A stretch of 64,000 nucleotides of DNA from Trinickia dinghuensis (GCF_003367175.1 NZ_QRGA01000011.1:248001-312000), one strand, 5' to 3'. Numbered from the stretch's first letter, positions 28,832 to 39,188 are shown. The notes: a model not told the origin generated them from the letters alone. Translations and numbers: made by a program.

Positions 28832-28959
28832 CGGGCGCTGTTCATCCATCCATGGAAATACGTCACATTTTTGACGTTATCCGCACCATCGGGCGGGCAA
28901 TGCCCGCCGGCTTCGAAGCGTTCGGATAGAATGGGCTTCTGCTCGTTTTTTGCTTCATC

Positions 28960-30069
28960 ATGTCTCGTCGCATCATTCCCGTCGCCGATGTCAGCGCGAT
29001 ACCCGACATCGCCGGAACGCCGCTCGCCGCGCGCGGGACGCTCGCCGATCAGCTCGCCAGACCGCTGCGCGACCTGCGCATCTCCGTCACCGATCGCTGC
29101 AACTTCCGCTGCGTCTATTGCATGCCGCGCGCCGTCTTCGACAAGGACTATCCATTCCTGCCGCACAGCGCGCTGCTGACGTTCGAGGAAATCGAACGGC
29201 TCGCACGCGTGTTCGTCGCGCACGGCGTCGACAAAATCCGTCTTACGGGCGGCGAGCCGCTGCTGCGCAAGGACCTCGAACGTCTGATCGAACGGCTCGC
29301 GGCGTTGAGCACGCCGGACGGACGGCCGCTCGACCTCACGCTGACGACCAACGGCTCGCTGCTCGAACGTAAAGCGCGCAGCTTGAAAGACGCCGGACTG
29401 ACCCGCGTGACCGTCAGCCTCGATGCGCTTGACGACGCCCTGTTCAGGCGCATGAACGACGCCGACTTCGCCCCGAGCGCGGTACTCGACGGCATCGCGG
29501 CCGCGCAGGCGGTCGGGCTCGCGCCGATCAAGGTGAACATGGTCGTCAAGCGCGGCACGAACGACGGCGAAATCGTGCCGATGGCGCGGCACTTCAAAGG
29601 CTCGGGCACGGTCCTGCGTTTCATCGAATACATGGACGTCGGCACGTCGAACGGCTGGAACATGGCGGAAGTGCTGCCGTCGGCCGATGTCGTCGCCCGC
29701 ATCGCCGAACATTTTCCACTCGTGCCGCTCGAAGCCCACACGCCGTCCGAGACGGCGCAGCGCTGGGGCTATGCGGACGGCGGCGGCGAAATCGGCGTCA
29801 TTTCGAGCGTCACGCGCGCCTTCTGCGGCACCTGCACGCGTGCACGCCTATCGACGGAGGGCAAGCTGTACCTCTGCCTGTTCGCCTCGGGCGGCCATGA
29901 CTTGCGGGCGCTCGTACGCAACGGTGCCACCGACGACGAGATCGCCACGGCTATCGGCCGCATCTGGCAAGCGCGCGAGGATCGCTACTCGCAGCTGCGC
30001 GGCAGCGCCGCCGCCGATGCCGCGCGCAGCGGCAACGGGCCCGTCGAGATGTCGTATATCGGCGGTTAG
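28960..30069 (+). CDS. moaA: GTP 3',8-cyclase MoaA
   Basis: Radical-SAM enzyme for the first step of molybdenum-cofactor synthesis, making 3',8-cyclo-GTP. The 369-residue product has the SAM cluster motif CNFRCVYC near residue 47, the GGEPLLR motif, and the C-terminal second cluster [18 protein letters not shown] region; it ends with the conserved Gly-Gly (YIGG). A TAGAAT -10-like box is at 28927-28932. mobA starts 21 bp downstream, and moeA follows, forming a moaA-mobA-moeA operon. Confidence 0.96.
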   Translation: MSRRIIPVADVSAIPDIAGTPLAARGTLADQLARPLRDLRISVTDRCNFRCVYCMPRAVFDKDYPFLPHSALLTFEEIERLARVFVAHGVDKIRLTGGEPLLRKDLERLIERLAALSTPDGRPLDLTLTTNGSLLERKARSLKDAGLTRVTVSLDALDDALFRRMNDADFAPSAVLDGIAAAQAVGLAPIKVNMVVKRGTNDGEIVPMARHFKGSGTVLRFIEYMDVGTSNGWNMAEVLPSADVVARIAEHFPLVPLEAHTPSETAQRWGYADGGGEIGVISSVTRAFCGTCTRARLSTEGKLYLCLFASGGHDLRALVRNGATDDEIATAIGRIWQAREDRYSQLRGSAAADAARSGNGPVEMSYIGG

Positions 30070-30090
30070 CGCCCCGAGGCCAAGCCCGCC

Positions 30091-30759
30091 ATGGCGAATC
30101 CATCACCTACCGCGTCGCCCATGCGTTCGCGCATGACCGGACTGCTCCTCGCCGGCGGCCGCGGCACACGCATGGGTGGCGCCGACAAGGGCCTGCAGCC
30201 GCTGGCGGGCGAGCCGCTCGCACTGCACGTCGTCCGGCGCATCGCCGAACAAGTCGGCCCGCTGCTGATCAGCGCGAATCGCCATCTCATCGACTACGCT
30301 CGGCTGGGCGCGCCGTTCGATGCGCGCGTCGTTCAAGACGCAACCCGCGATTTTCCGGGGCCACTGGCCGGGCTGTTGGCTGGGCTGCGCGCGGCGTCGA
30401 CCGAGTTCGTCCTGTGCGTGCCGTGCGACACGCCCGCCTTGCCGGCCGATCTGGCAGTGCGGCTACTCGCCGCACTCGACGCCAACGAGGCCGATGCCGC
30501 CGTCGCGGCGACTGTCGACGCGATAGGACAGGTCTCGCTCCACCCCGTCGTCGCGCTCGTGCGCGCAACGCTCGCCGACGATCTAGCGGCCTACCTCGAC
30601 GCCGGCGAACGCAAGGTTCGCACGTGGTACGCGCGCCACAAGCACGTCGAAGTGCCGTTTGCGGACGAGCGCGCGTTTTACAATGCCAACTCTTTGCATG
30701 ATCTCGCCGATCTCGAACGAACGCTCGACGCGCCACGCCGAGCGCGACAGCTAGATTAG
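30091..30759 (+). CDS. mobA: molybdenum cofactor guanylyltransferase MobA
   Basis: Attaches GMP to Mo-molybdopterin, giving the MGD cofactor used by DMSO-reductase-type enzymes. The 222-residue product has the nucleotide-binding LLAGGRGTRMGGADKG at residues 15-30 and the metal-binding CDTPALPADL segment. The N terminus before MRSRMTGLL may be shorter (start at 30121 or 30133). It lies between moaA and moeA with short gaps. Confidence 0.94.
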   Translation: MANPSPTASPMRSRMTGLLLAGGRGTRMGGADKGLQPLAGEPLALHVVRRIAEQVGPLLISANRHLIDYARLGAPFDARVVQDATRDFPGPLAGLLAGLRAASTEFVLCVPCDTPALPADLAVRLLAALDANEADAAVAATVDAIGQVSLHPVVALVRATLADDLAAYLDAGERKVRTWYARHKHVEVPFADERAFYNANSLHDLADLERTLDAPRRARQLD

Positions 30760-30815
30760 ATCGACCGAGACACGCGGTGACAGGCCCGCCCGGCGCGCGC
30801 CGCGCCCCATCTTCG

Positions 30816-32129
30816 ATGACGATCTCCAACGACACCTCCGGCCAAGCTCGCGCGGCCGCACCGAATCCGCTTCCCGTCGACGCCGCGCGCACCCTCATCC
30901 GGCAAGCAGTCAGGCCCGTCGAGGCGGTCGAGCGCGTCGCCTTGCGCGCGGCGCTCGACCGAGTGCTGGCCGAGAACATCGTCTCCCCGATCGACGTCCC
31001 CGCGCACGACAACGCCGCGATGGACGGCTACGCGTTCGACGGCGCCGCGCTCTCGGGCAGCGGCGCTGCCGCGGAGGGCCAAGCGCCGTTCACGCTCGTC
31101 GTGGCCGGCGAGGCACGCGCGGGTCATCCGTTCGACCGAGCCTGCGGCCTGGGCGAATGCGTCAGAATCATGACGGGCGCGCCGATGCCGGCCGGCTGCG
31201 ATACGGTCGTGCCGCAAGAACTCGTCACCCGGACCGGCTCCAACGTCGCGTTCGATACGCGGCAGATCGTACGCGGCGCCAACTGCCGGCGAGCCGGCGA
31301 AGACCTCGCGCGTGGGCGCGCCGCGCTCGAAGCGGGCCGCATCCTGCGCCCGGCCGACCTCGGCCTGCTCGCGTCGCTCGGTGTCGCGGAAGTCGCCGTG
31401 CGCCGGCGCGTGCGCGTCGCGTTCTTCTCCACCGGCGACGAACTGCGCTCGGTCGGAGAGCCGCTCGATACGGGCTGCGTGTACGACAGCAACCGCTACA
31501 CGCTGTACGCGATGCTCACGCGCATGAACGTCGAGGTGCTCGATCTAGGCGTCGTCCGCGACGAACCCGGCGCGATCGAAGCCGCACTGCGAGCCGCCGC
31601 CGCATGCGTCGACGTTGTGCTGACCTCCGGCGGCGTGTCGGTGGGGGATGCGGACTTCACCGCACGCATGACGGCAACGTTCGGCGACGTCGCGTTCTGG
31701 CAGCTCGCGATGCGGCCCGGACGCCCACTTGCGTTCGGCCGTCTATCGGCGGGTGCCCACGCCTCGAGCGAGGGCGGCGCACTCTTCTTCGGACTGCCCG
31801 GCAATCCCGTTGCCGTCATGGTCTCGTTTTATCAGTTCGTGCGCGGCGCGCTAATCGCAATGTCGGGCGCGAACGCACCAGGGCCGCTACAATTTGCGGC
31901 CGCGAGCAGCGCGCCGATCAAAAAACGGCCGGGACGCACCGAGTTTCTGCGCGGCGTTGCCACGCGCGACGGCGCGGGCCAATGGAGCGTGGTGCCCACG
32001 CCCGCGCAAGGGTCCGGCGTCCTCAGTTCGATGAGCCGAGCCAATTGCTTCATCGTACTGGGCCACGACCAAGGCGACGTCGCGGCCGGCGCACCCGTCG
32101 ACATCATCCCCTTCGAAGGGCTCGTCTGA
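30816..32129 (+). CDS. moeA: molybdopterin molybdenumtransferase MoeA
   Basis: Inserts molybdate into adenylated molybdopterin. The 437-residue product has all four MoeA domains: NAAMDGYAF, the MTGAPMPAGCDTVVPQE segment, the MPT-binding STGDEL and TSGGVSVGDADF motifs, GLPGNPVAVMVSF, and a C-terminal beta-barrel. ATG at 30816 (MTISNDTSGQ) is preferred; a GTG at 30777 is possible but lacks support. It follows mobA by 56 bp. Confidence 0.95.
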   Translation: MTISNDTSGQARAAAPNPLPVDAARTLIRQAVRPVEAVERVALRAALDRVLAENIVSPIDVPAHDNAAMDGYAFDGAALSGSGAAAEGQAPFTLVVAGEARAGHPFDRACGLGECVRIMTGAPMPAGCDTVVPQELVTRTGSNVAFDTRQIVRGANCRRAGEDLARGRAALEAGRILRPADLGLLASLGVAEVAVRRRVRVAFFSTGDELRSVGEPLDTGCVYDSNRYTLYAMLTRMNVEVLDLGVVRDEPGAIEAALRAAAACVDVVLTSGGVSVGDADFTARMTATFGDVAFWQLAMRPGRPLAFGRLSAGAHASSEGGALFFGLPGNPVAVMVSFYQFVRGALIAMSGANAPGPLQFAAASSAPIKKRPGRTEFLRGVATRDGAGQWSVVPTPAQGSGVLSSMSRANCFIVLGHDQGDVAAGAPVDIIPFEGLV

Positions 32130-32194
32130 CCGGGGCGCAACGCCAACCGCCCAATTTCCGGATAGCACATCGTCTCTCAACGAGGCCTAGACCA

Positions 32195-32473
32195 ATGAAA
32201 AAACAAATCCTATCGATCGCGCCGGGACAAACCGCCAAGGCGCTCATCCTCGTCTACGTCATTTTCAGTACGCCGATCGTCCTGCTCGGCACACTCGTGA
32301 CGTATTTGCGCCAGGGGTCGGTCGAGATCGGCACGATCTTCTTCAGCGCCCTGCTGCTCAATGCGATCCTCGGCTTCGTGCTGCTCTGGATTGCCTGCCA
32401 CGTCTACAACTGGGTGGCTGATCGCTTCGGCGGCATCGAAATCGTCTTGTCCGACGCACCCGAGGAAGCCTAA
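32195..32473 (+). CDS. small two-helix membrane protein (DUF3566-like)
   Basis: 92-residue protein with two hydrophobic helices, about residues 15-37 (AKALILVYVIFSTPIVLLGTL) and 48-72 (TIFFSALLLNAILGFVLLWIA). The end YNWVADRFGGIEIVL resembles the DUF3566 family, where an NxVADxxGGxEv motif follows the last helix. Function is not known. It follows moeA by 65 bp and precedes the acetyltransferase by 4 bp, so it is probably co-transcribed with the latter. Confidence 0.75.
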   Translation: MKKQILSIAPGQTAKALILVYVIFSTPIVLLGTLVTYLRQGSVEIGTIFFSALLLNAILGFVLLWIACHVYNWVADRFGGIEIVLSDAPEEA

Positions 32474-32477
32474 CGTC

Positions 32478-32960
32478 ATGGCCGATGTCATTCGCAACGC
32501 CACGCCGCTCGACATTGCCGGCGTGTTCGGCTTGATGCGTGAGCTAGCCGAATTCGAAAAACTGACGCACTTGTTCGTGGCGACGGAGGACATGCTGCGC
32601 GATGCGCTATTCGGCGCGCGTCCGGCAGCGGAAGCGCTCGTTGCCGAGCAGGACGGCAAGATAGTCGGCTACGCGCTCTACTTCCAGAATTTTTCGACGT
32701 TCCTCAGCCGGCGCGGCCTCTATCTCGAAGATCTCTACGTTCAGCCCGCGCTGCGCGGCAGCGGAGTCGGGACGGCACTGCTGCGCCGCGTCGCGGCGAT
32801 CGCCGTCGAACGCCAATGCGGACGCTTCGAGTGGTCGGTCCTCGACTGGAATCAGACCGCCATCGATTTCTACACGAAGATGGGCGCGACGGTGCTGCCC
32901 GATTGGCGCATCGTGCGTGTCACCGACGAGGCCTTGAACCGGCTCGCCGGCGCAGCCTGA
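32478..32960 (+). CDS. GNAT family N-acetyltransferase
   Basis: 160-residue GCN5-type acetyltransferase. It begins VIRNATPLDIAGVFGLMRELAEFE and contains the acetyl-CoA-binding LYVQPALRGSGVGTALLRR (near residue 93) and EWSVLDWNQTAIDFYTKMGA. It resembles the diamine/thialysine acetyltransferase group (SSAT-like), but the substrate cannot be inferred. ATG at 32478 lies 4 bp after the preceding stop; rmuC is convergent. Confidence 0.88.
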   Translation: MADVIRNATPLDIAGVFGLMRELAEFEKLTHLFVATEDMLRDALFGARPAAEALVAEQDGKIVGYALYFQNFSTFLSRRGLYLEDLYVQPALRGSGVGTALLRRVAAIAVERQCGRFEWSVLDWNQTAIDFYTKMGATVLPDWRIVRVTDEALNRLAGAA

Positions 32961-33054
32961 AACATCGCGCGCGGCGCAAACACGCCGCAACACCGCAGGC
33001 ACGTATCACCGCGCGGGCCGGGCCGCGAAGCCGTACCCGCGTTCACGCCATAGT

Positions 33055-34545
33055 TCAGGCCTCGGGCTCTTGCTGGCCCGAGCCAGTGTCGCCCAGCAGC
33101 CCTTCCGCGTGTTCGCCGGGCAGCGCTTCCACTTCCCGAAGCTTCGTATTCATCACCCGCGTGCGGCGTTCGGCCGCCTCGATCGAGCGCGTCACCGTTT
33201 CGAGCTGCGATTTCGTCTTCGCCAGAACATCGCCGAACTTGCCGAACTCGGTCTTCACCGCGCCGAGCACCTGCCACACCTCGCTCGACCGTCTCTCGAT
33301 CGCCAGCGTGCGAAAGCCCATCTGCAAGCTGTTCAAGAGCGCCGTCAGCGTCGTGGGCCCGGCAATCGTCACGCGATAGTCGCGCTGCAATTGATCGCTG
33401 AGCCCCGGGCGGCGCAGCACCTCGGCATACAGCCCTTCGGTGGGCAAGAACAGCAGCGCGAAATCGGTCGTATGGGGCGGCGCCACGTACTTTTCAGCAA
33501 TCGTGCGCGCCTCGGCCCGCACGCGTGCTTCCAACGCGCGCGAGGCTTCGTCGACGGCCGCCGGATCGGCGCGCTCCTGTGCATCGATCAAGCGTTCGTA
33601 GTCCTCGCGCGGAAACTTCGCGTCGATCGGCAGCCAGACGGGCGCGGCCGTGCCCTGCCCGCTTGCGCCTTCCGTCCGCCCCGGCAGCTTGATGGCGAAT
33701 TCGACGCGCTCCGTGCTCTTCGGCACCGTCGCGACGTTCTTCGCGTATTGATCGGGCGTCAGCATCTGCTCGAGCAATGCTTCGAGCTGCACTTCCCCCC
33801 AGGTGCCGCGCGTCTTCACGTTCGTCAGCACCTTTTTCAGATCGCCGACGCCGGCCGCAAGCGACTGCATCTCGCCTAGCCCGCGGTGCACCTGCTCGAG
33901 CCGGTCGGACACGAGCTTGAAGGATTCGCCGAGCCGCTGCTCGAGCGTGGCGTGGAGCTTTTCGTCCACGGTGCGGCGCATCTCCTCGAGCTTCGTCGCG
34001 TTGTTCGCTTCGATATCCTTGAGCCGTGCCTCGAGCGTCGCGCGTACTTCGGCGAACCGCCGGTCGTTCGCTTCGACGAGCTGCGCGAGCTGCTGAGCCA
34101 GGGTATCGCCGAAGCGCTTGAGCACCGCCGCTTGCTCGTCGCGCGATTCGTGCGCGTGCCGCTGCAGGCTGTCGCGCATCGCGCCGAGTTGAGCCGCGTT
34201 CGTCTCCGTCAGTTGCACAAGGCGCTTGGCAAAACCGTCGATCTGCTGATTCTGCACGGTGGCCACGCTCGTCAATTGCGCGGCAAGCGTCTGCTGAAAC
34301 TGCGCGAAACCGCCGCCGAGTTCGGCGCGGGAAAGGCGCGAGGTTTCGGCCATCTCGCCGCGCAGCTCGCGCTCGAGCCGCTCGTAAGCCCGGCCCTGCG
34401 TCTGACCCGTCGCTTCGATACGTTGACCGAGCTCGGCGAACGCCTCGCGCTCGTTCGTGCGGCTCGCGCTTCGGACCGAGATCGCCAAAGCGACGGCCAG
34501 CAGCACAACGGCACAAACGAGCGCCGCCATGAGAATCGTCGTCAT
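33055..34545 (-). CDS. rmuC: DNA recombination protein RmuC
   Basis: 496-residue protein predicted to limit recombination between inverted repeats. It has an N-terminal membrane helix (ILMAALVCAVVLLAVALAI), a long coiled-coil region (about 30-215, Gln/Glu/Ala/Arg-rich), and the RmuC nuclease-like domain containing VKTRGTWGEVQLEALLEQML and WLPIDAKFPREDYERL. Its ATG overlaps the stop of the preceding dehydrogenase gene (ATGA). Confidence 0.93.
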   Translation of the reverse strand: MTTILMAALVCAVVLLAVALAISVRSASRTNEREAFAELGQRIEATGQTQGRAYERLERELRGEMAETSRLSRAELGGGFAQFQQTLAAQLTSVATVQNQQIDGFAKRLVQLTETNAAQLGAMRDSLQRHAHESRDEQAAVLKRFGDTLAQQLAQLVEANDRRFAEVRATLEARLKDIEANNATKLEEMRRTVDEKLHATLEQRLGESFKLVSDRLEQVHRGLGEMQSLAAGVGDLKKVLTNVKTRGTWGEVQLEALLEQMLTPDQYAKNVATVPKSTERVEFAIKLPGRTEGASGQGTAAPVWLPIDAKFPREDYERLIDAQERADPAAVDEASRALEARVRAEARTIAEKYVAPPHTTDFALLFLPTEGLYAEVLRRPGLSDQLQRDYRVTIAGPTTLTALLNSLQMGFRTLAIERRSSEVWQVLGAVKTEFGKFGDVLAKTKSQLETVTRSIEAAERRTRVMNTKLREVEALPGEHAEGLLGDTGSGQQEPEA

Positions 34546-35531
34546 GAACGCGCGCGTCCCAACACTTCGGGGTTGATCGGATTGGGCGGCTGACCCGCGC
34601 GCGGCCCCATGCCGAGCGCGGCGATGAGATTGTCGGCCGCGAGATTGGCCATCGCCCGGCGCGTGGATTCGGTCGCGCTCGCGATATGCGGCGTCAGCAC
34701 GACGCTAGGCGCGGTCAGCAACCGCGGATGCACGCTCGGCTCGCCCTCGAACACGTCGAGCCCGGCGGCGGCGATGCGGCGCTCGTGCAGCGCATCTGCC
34801 AATGCGGCATCGTCGACGATACCCCCGCGCGCGATGTTCGTCAGCGTCGCCGTGGGCTTCATCAGCGCCAGTTCGGCCGCGCCGATCGTATGGTGGCTTT
34901 GCACGCTGTACGGCACCACGAGCACGACGTGATCGGCTTGCCGCAGCAGATCATCCTTCGACAGGTATTGAGCCCCGAGCTCCGCCTCGATCTGCGGCGC
35001 TACCCGCGAGCGGTTGTGATAGACGACGCGCATCGAAAAGCCGCGCGCCCGGCGCGCGAGCGCCTGTCCGATCCGCCCCATGCCGATGATGCCGAGCGTC
35101 GAGCCGTAAACATCGGCGCTGAGGAAACCGTCATAGCGCCACGCGCCCCACTTGCCCGCGCGCAGCCAATGTTCGCTTTCGGTGACGCGCCGCGCCGCCG
35201 CCATCATCAGCGCCCAGCCGAAATCGGCCGTCGCTTCGTTGAGGACATCGGGCGTGTTCGTCGCGACCACGCCCGCGGCGTTGAACGCATCGATGTCGAA
35301 GTTGTTGTAGCCGACGGCCATATTCGCAACCGCGCGCAAGCGCGGGGCCGCCGCGAAAATCGCCGAGTCGATCCGGTCGCCCGCGGTCAGCGCGCCGTCT
35401 TTATCGGCAAGCCGGCGTGCGAGCTCGTCGAGCGGCAACGCGGGCCCGTCGTTCCAATCGACATCGAAGTACTGCCTCAAACGCTCGACGACGTCGGGAA
35501 AGATCGGACGCGCAACGAGAATCTTCTGCAT
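34542..35531 (-). CDS. D-2-hydroxyacid dehydrogenase (glyoxylate/hydroxypyruvate reductase type)
   Basis: 329-residue NAD(P)-dependent D-2-hydroxyacid dehydrogenase. The Rossmann motif is GIIGMGRIGQALARRARGF, the catalytic Arg/Glu/His lie in TLTNIARGGIVDD, AAGLDVFEGEP and LTPHIASAT. It resembles glyoxylate/hydroxypyruvate reductase B. ATG at 35531 (MQKILVARPIFPDVV) fits the family; an upstream extension in frame is not conserved. It is in a pair with rmuC. Confidence 0.88.
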   Translation of the reverse strand: MQKILVARPIFPDVVERLRQYFDVDWNDGPALPLDELARRLADKDGALTAGDRIDSAIFAAAPRLRAVANMAVGYNNFDIDAFNAAGVVATNTPDVLNEATADFGWALMMAAARRVTESEHWLRAGKWGAWRYDGFLSADVYGSTLGIIGMGRIGQALARRARGFSMRVVYHNRSRVAPQIEAELGAQYLSKDDLLRQADHVVLVVPYSVQSHHTIGAAELALMKPTATLTNIARGGIVDDAALADALHERRIAAAGLDVFEGEPSVHPRLLTAPSVVLTPHIASATESTRRAMANLAADNLIAALGMGPRAGQPPNPINPEVLGRARS

Positions 35532-35554
35532 GGATATCACCCTTCCTTCCGAAT

Positions 35555-37000
35555 TCAAAAGAACAGCCACGTCGTGAGCAGGAACACCGGGATCAGCACG
35601 GCGGCCGACCATCCGAGGTAACCGAAAAAGCTCGGCATGCGCACGCCGCGCGACTCGGCGATCGCCTTGACCATGAAATTCGGCGCATTGCCGATATAGC
35701 TGTTCGCGCCCATGAACACCGCGCCCGCCGAAATGGCCGCGAGCGTCGAAGCACCGGCGTTCATCAACACGTGTGCATCGCCGCCCACGAGATTGAAGAA
35801 CACGAGGTACGTCGGCGCGTTATCGAGAAACGACGACAGGATACCCGTCGCCCAGAAGTACATGGCGTCGATGGGCCGGCCGTGGCTGTCCGTCACGAGA
35901 TGCAGCACCGAGGCGAACACGCCGTTCTCGCCCGCCCGCAGCATCATGACCACCGGTGCGATCGTAATGAAGATGGCCCCGAAGAGCTTCGCCACTTCCT
36001 CGATCGGCGCCCAGGTGAACGCGTTGCCCGTGCGCGCCGTACGCGGCGTGATGAGGAGCGACACCAGCGTCAGCACGGCGAGCGACGCGTCGCGTACGAC
36101 GTCTTGCAGAGCGAGATGCGCGCCGAAGACATGGAGCACGATGCCCGGCTTCCATAGTCCGCTCATCAGGACAAGCCCGATCACGATCGCGAGCAGCACG
36201 AAGTTTCGCTTGCCCTCGACGACGATGCCGGCCGCCTCCGGCGCCGGGTCGAGTTCCGGCGCGCGCGCTTCGCCGGGACGACGGTAGTAGTAGGTGTCGA
36301 TCAGGTAGAACAGCGCGAGCAGCACCGCGCAGATGAACAGCATCGGCAACGCGAGATGGCGCGTCGTCCAGAAGAAATCGACGCCGTTCAGAAACCCGAG
36401 GAACAGTGGCGGATCGCCAAGCGGCGAGAGCGAGCCCCCGGCGTTCGCGACGAGAAAAATGAAGAAGACGAAGACATGCACGACGTGCTTGCGATTCTCG
36501 TTCGCGCGCAGCACCGGCCGAATCAGCAGCATCGCCGCGCCCGTCGTGCCCATGATGCTGGCCAGCGCCGTGCCGAGCGCGAGCAGCGCCGTATTGACGC
36601 GCGGCGAGCCATGCAGCGCGCCGCGCACGCAGATGCCGCCCGCGACCGTGTAGAGCGCCGTCAGCAAGACGATGAACGGGACGTATTCGGCGACGAGGGC
36701 GTGGGCGAGCGCATCGGCGGCCGCCCCGATGCCGAATGCGTAAGCGAACGGCGCGAGAAAGGCCATCGCCCATGCGGCCGAGATCTTCCCGAAATGGCGA
36801 TGCCAGAACTGCGGCGCGATGAGCGGCAAGAGCGCGATCGAGAGCAAAATGCCAGCGAACGGCAAGGCCCAATGCGGCCCCAACGACGCGCCGTCCGGCA
36901 TCGCCGACGCTGCCGACGCTGCGCGAGACCAGCCGGCAACCATCACCACAAATGCACTCGCCGCCGCCTTGCTCGCGCAAGCGGCCTGTCCTTCAGTCAT
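35555..37000 (-). CDS. NhaD-like sodium:proton antiporter / citrate-transporter family protein
   Basis: 481-residue membrane protein of about 12 helices. Segments such as NAGGSLSPLGDPPLFLGFLNGVDF and FLDNAPTYLVFFNLVGG are typical of NhaD/CitMHS-like ion transporters, where the ASN-GDP and DNAP motifs line the ion path. The N terminus may include a signal-like segment. The substrate (Na+/H+, citrate or other) is not certain. The gene lies between a 2-hydroxyacid dehydrogenase gene and the LUD-domain gene. Confidence 0.82.
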   Translation of the reverse strand: MTEGQAACASKAAASAFVVMVAGWSRAASAASAMPDGASLGPHWALPFAGILLSIALLPLIAPQFWHRHFGKISAAWAMAFLAPFAYAFGIGAAADALAHALVAEYVPFIVLLTALYTVAGGICVRGALHGSPRVNTALLALGTALASIMGTTGAAMLLIRPVLRANENRKHVVHVFVFFIFLVANAGGSLSPLGDPPLFLGFLNGVDFFWTTRHLALPMLFICAVLLALFYLIDTYYYRRPGEARAPELDPAPEAAGIVVEGKRNFVLLAIVIGLVLMSGLWKPGIVLHVFGAHLALQDVVRDASLAVLTLVSLLITPRTARTGNAFTWAPIEEVAKLFGAIFITIAPVVMMLRAGENGVFASVLHLVTDSHGRPIDAMYFWATGILSSFLDNAPTYLVFFNLVGGDAHVLMNAGASTLAAISAGAVFMGANSYIGNAPNFMVKAIAESRGVRMPSFFGYLGWSAAVLIPVFLLTTWLFF

Positions 37001-37089
37001 GCCCTTCCTCTTGGTAGTTCGTGAAGCAGGAGGCGACGAACCTCGCCCCGGCTAAGATGCCGGTGCCGGTGCCGGTGCCCGCACTCAGT

Positions 37090-37761
37090 TCACGCGCCGC
37101 GCACGACGATCGTATGCACGCGATAAGGGCCGTGTGCCCCGAGCACGATCGTTTGTTCGATATCGCCGGTGCGCGACGGCCCCGATACGAAATTCACGGC
37201 ACGCGGCAACTCGCCGCGCTCCAGGCGCATCAGCGCGTACGCCTCCTCGTGCCCGGCCACGATGCGCGAGGCGGGTACGACGGCGATATGCGTCTCGGGC
37301 AGCAATGCCATCGACGCTTCGGTTTCGGGCCCCGACAGCAGCACGAGCGAGCCCGTTTCGGCCGTCGCGCAAAAACATCCCGTGATGCCAACGAGATCGC
37401 TGTTCTCGGGTTTGCGGAATTCGATCGAAAGGCCTGCCTGCTCCCACGGCAGCGCTTGCAGCGCGGCCCAGGCGACGGCGCGCGGCGCGACGCCGAGCTG
37501 TGCCAAATAGCGTACGGCCGCGGCCGGCACCTCGTCGAGCGATTCCACGAGTTCGACGGTGCTCGCCATGAGCCGCGCTGCCTCGACGAAGTGCGCCGTG
37601 AGCCCCTCGCGATCGGACGGCATCTCCGGGCGCGGGCCCTGCGGATGCCGCGCGAGGTAATCGGCAACGGCCTCGCGCTCGCCCGGCTCGGGCTCCCCCG
37701 AACGGCCCGAGGCCGAGCGGATTCGAGCGAGAATGTTGCGCCGCGCCGCCGATGTATCCAT
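37090..37761 (-). CDS. lutC: LUD-domain protein, LutC/YkgG family
   Basis: 223-residue protein of the LutC family, third subunit of the LutABC lactate-oxidation complex. It begins MDTSAARRNILARIRSA and contains GCFCATAETGSLVLLSGPETE and VPASRIVAGHEEAYALM, ending in the SGPSRTGDIEQTIVLGAHGP segment that defines the family. No lutA or lutB is adjacent; neighbours are an antiporter and pncB. An orphan LutC may work with subunits elsewhere. ATG at 37761 matches the family start. Confidence 0.88.
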   Translation of the reverse strand: MDTSAARRNILARIRSASGRSGEPEPGEREAVADYLARHPQGPRPEMPSDREGLTAHFVEAARLMASTVELVESLDEVPAAAVRYLAQLGVAPRAVAWAALQALPWEQAGLSIEFRKPENSDLVGITGCFCATAETGSLVLLSGPETEASMALLPETHIAVVPASRIVAGHEEAYALMRLERGELPRAVNFVSGPSRTGDIEQTIVLGAHGPYRVHTIVVRGA

Positions 37762-37861
37762 TGCATTCCCCGTCTTGAGCCGAACGAATGGCCGATTATA
37801 CGAGCCTTCTTTTTTGGGATACATCGGCCGATCGGCCGAAAAAACGATGTCTCGGACCGCC

Positions 37862-39058
37862 TCAGGCAGGGCCGTCGTCAACGTTCGTTTCGATCCCGAA
37901 AACTTGCCGCAGATAGGCCAGATACGCCTTGTCGTCGCACATGTTCTTGCCCGGCGAATCGGACAGCTTCGCGACGGGCTGCCCATTGCAGCGAACCATC
38001 TTGATGACGATTTGCAGCGGGCTGTAGCCGAGGTCGTTCGTGAGATTCGTGCCGACGCCGAAGGCGAGCCGGCAGCGGCCGCGGAAGCGCTCGTAGAGCT
38101 GCAGCACCTTCGGGATGTCGAGCGCGTCGGAAAACACGAGCACCTTCGTGCGCGGGTCGCAGCGGTTCTCTTCGTAGTGCCGCAACAACCGCTCGCCCCA
38201 TTGGAACGGATCGCCCGAATCGTGGCGCGCGCCGTCGAACAGCTTGCAGAAGTACATGTCGAAGTCGTTCAGAAACGCCTTCATGCCGTAGACGTCGGAC
38301 AGCGCGATGCCGAGATCGCCACGGTACTCCTTGGCCCAGTGCTCGAAGCCGTACGTCTGCGAGTCGCGCAGCCGCGGCCCGAGCGCCTGACAGGCTTGCA
38401 GATACTCGTGCGCCATCGTCCCGAGCGGCGTCAAGTTGTGCTTCTTCGCGTAGAAGACGTTGCTCGTGCCCGCGAACTGCTCGCCGATGCCGGCCATGAG
38501 CGTGAGGATCACTTCCTCGTGCCAGCGTTTCGAGAAGCGCCGGCGCGTGCCGTAATCGGCGATCTTGCAATCGGCGAATTCGGGGCGGGCGCCGAGCAGC
38601 GTGACCTTCTCGGACAAGCGCGCTCTCCCGATCGCATAGTCCGGGTCGCGCTGCGTATTGCGGAAGTAGACCTCGTTGACGATCGCGAGCACGGGAATCT
38701 CGAACAGGATCGTGTGCAGCCAAGGGCCCTGGATCGAAATCTCGATCTCGCCGTTGTGTTTGGGCGACGCCTCGATCGAGATGTACTTCTCGTTCAAATG
38801 GAACAGCGCGAGAAAGTCGATGAAGTCGCTCTTGATGAAGCGCATCGCCCGCAGGTAGTCGAGTTCGTCTTCAGCGAAGCGCAGTTCGCACAGCTTGCTC
38901 ACTTCGTCGCGAATCTCCTCGATATAGGGCACGAGGTTCACGTTCGGCGTGCGGCAGCGAAAGCGATATTCCACGTTGGCCGCGGGAAACTGATGCAGGA
39001 CGACCTGCATCATCGTGAACTTGTAGAGATCCGTGTCGAGCAGCGAGGTGATGATCAT
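37862..39058 (-). CDS. pncB: nicotinate phosphoribosyltransferase
   Basis: Converts nicotinate and PRPP to nicotinate mononucleotide in NAD salvage. The 398-residue product begins [18 protein letters not shown] and has [33 protein letters not shown] and [22 protein letters not shown], all family signatures. ATG at 39058 is chosen; the frame is open 16 codons further without conservation. A tandem 20-bp repeat lies about 130 bp upstream, in the divergent region shared with fdxA. Confidence 0.95.
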   Translation of the reverse strand: MIITSLLDTDLYKFTMMQVVLHQFPAANVEYRFRCRTPNVNLVPYIEEIRDEVSKLCELRFAEDELDYLRAMRFIKSDFIDFLALFHLNEKYISIEASPKHNGEIEISIQGPWLHTILFEIPVLAIVNEVYFRNTQRDPDYAIGRARLSEKVTLLGARPEFADCKIADYGTRRRFSKRWHEEVILTLMAGIGEQFAGTSNVFYAKKHNLTPLGTMAHEYLQACQALGPRLRDSQTYGFEHWAKEYRGDLGIALSDVYGMKAFLNDFDMYFCKLFDGARHDSGDPFQWGERLLRHYEENRCDPRTKVLVFSDALDIPKVLQLYERFRGRCRLAFGVGTNLTNDLGYSPLQIVIKMVRCNGQPVAKLSDSPGKNMCDDKAYLAYLRQVFGIETNVDDGPA

Positions 39059-39188
39059 GGTCTTAACCGAGGCACGCGGTCGGGCGGCACGCCGTGCGCC
39101 GCCCATCTCCGATGGGATCGCCGCATGTTACCGCACGGCGGCGCGCGGTGGGCGAGCGCGGCGCGAACTCGCGCGCGATGTGTACGGG

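Noticed and set aside
28691-28959. Molybdenum-cofactor riboswitch upstream of moaA
   Set aside because: The hairpins present do not reproduce the Moco RNA architecture as far as can be judged by eye, and the element is a simple near-palindrome.
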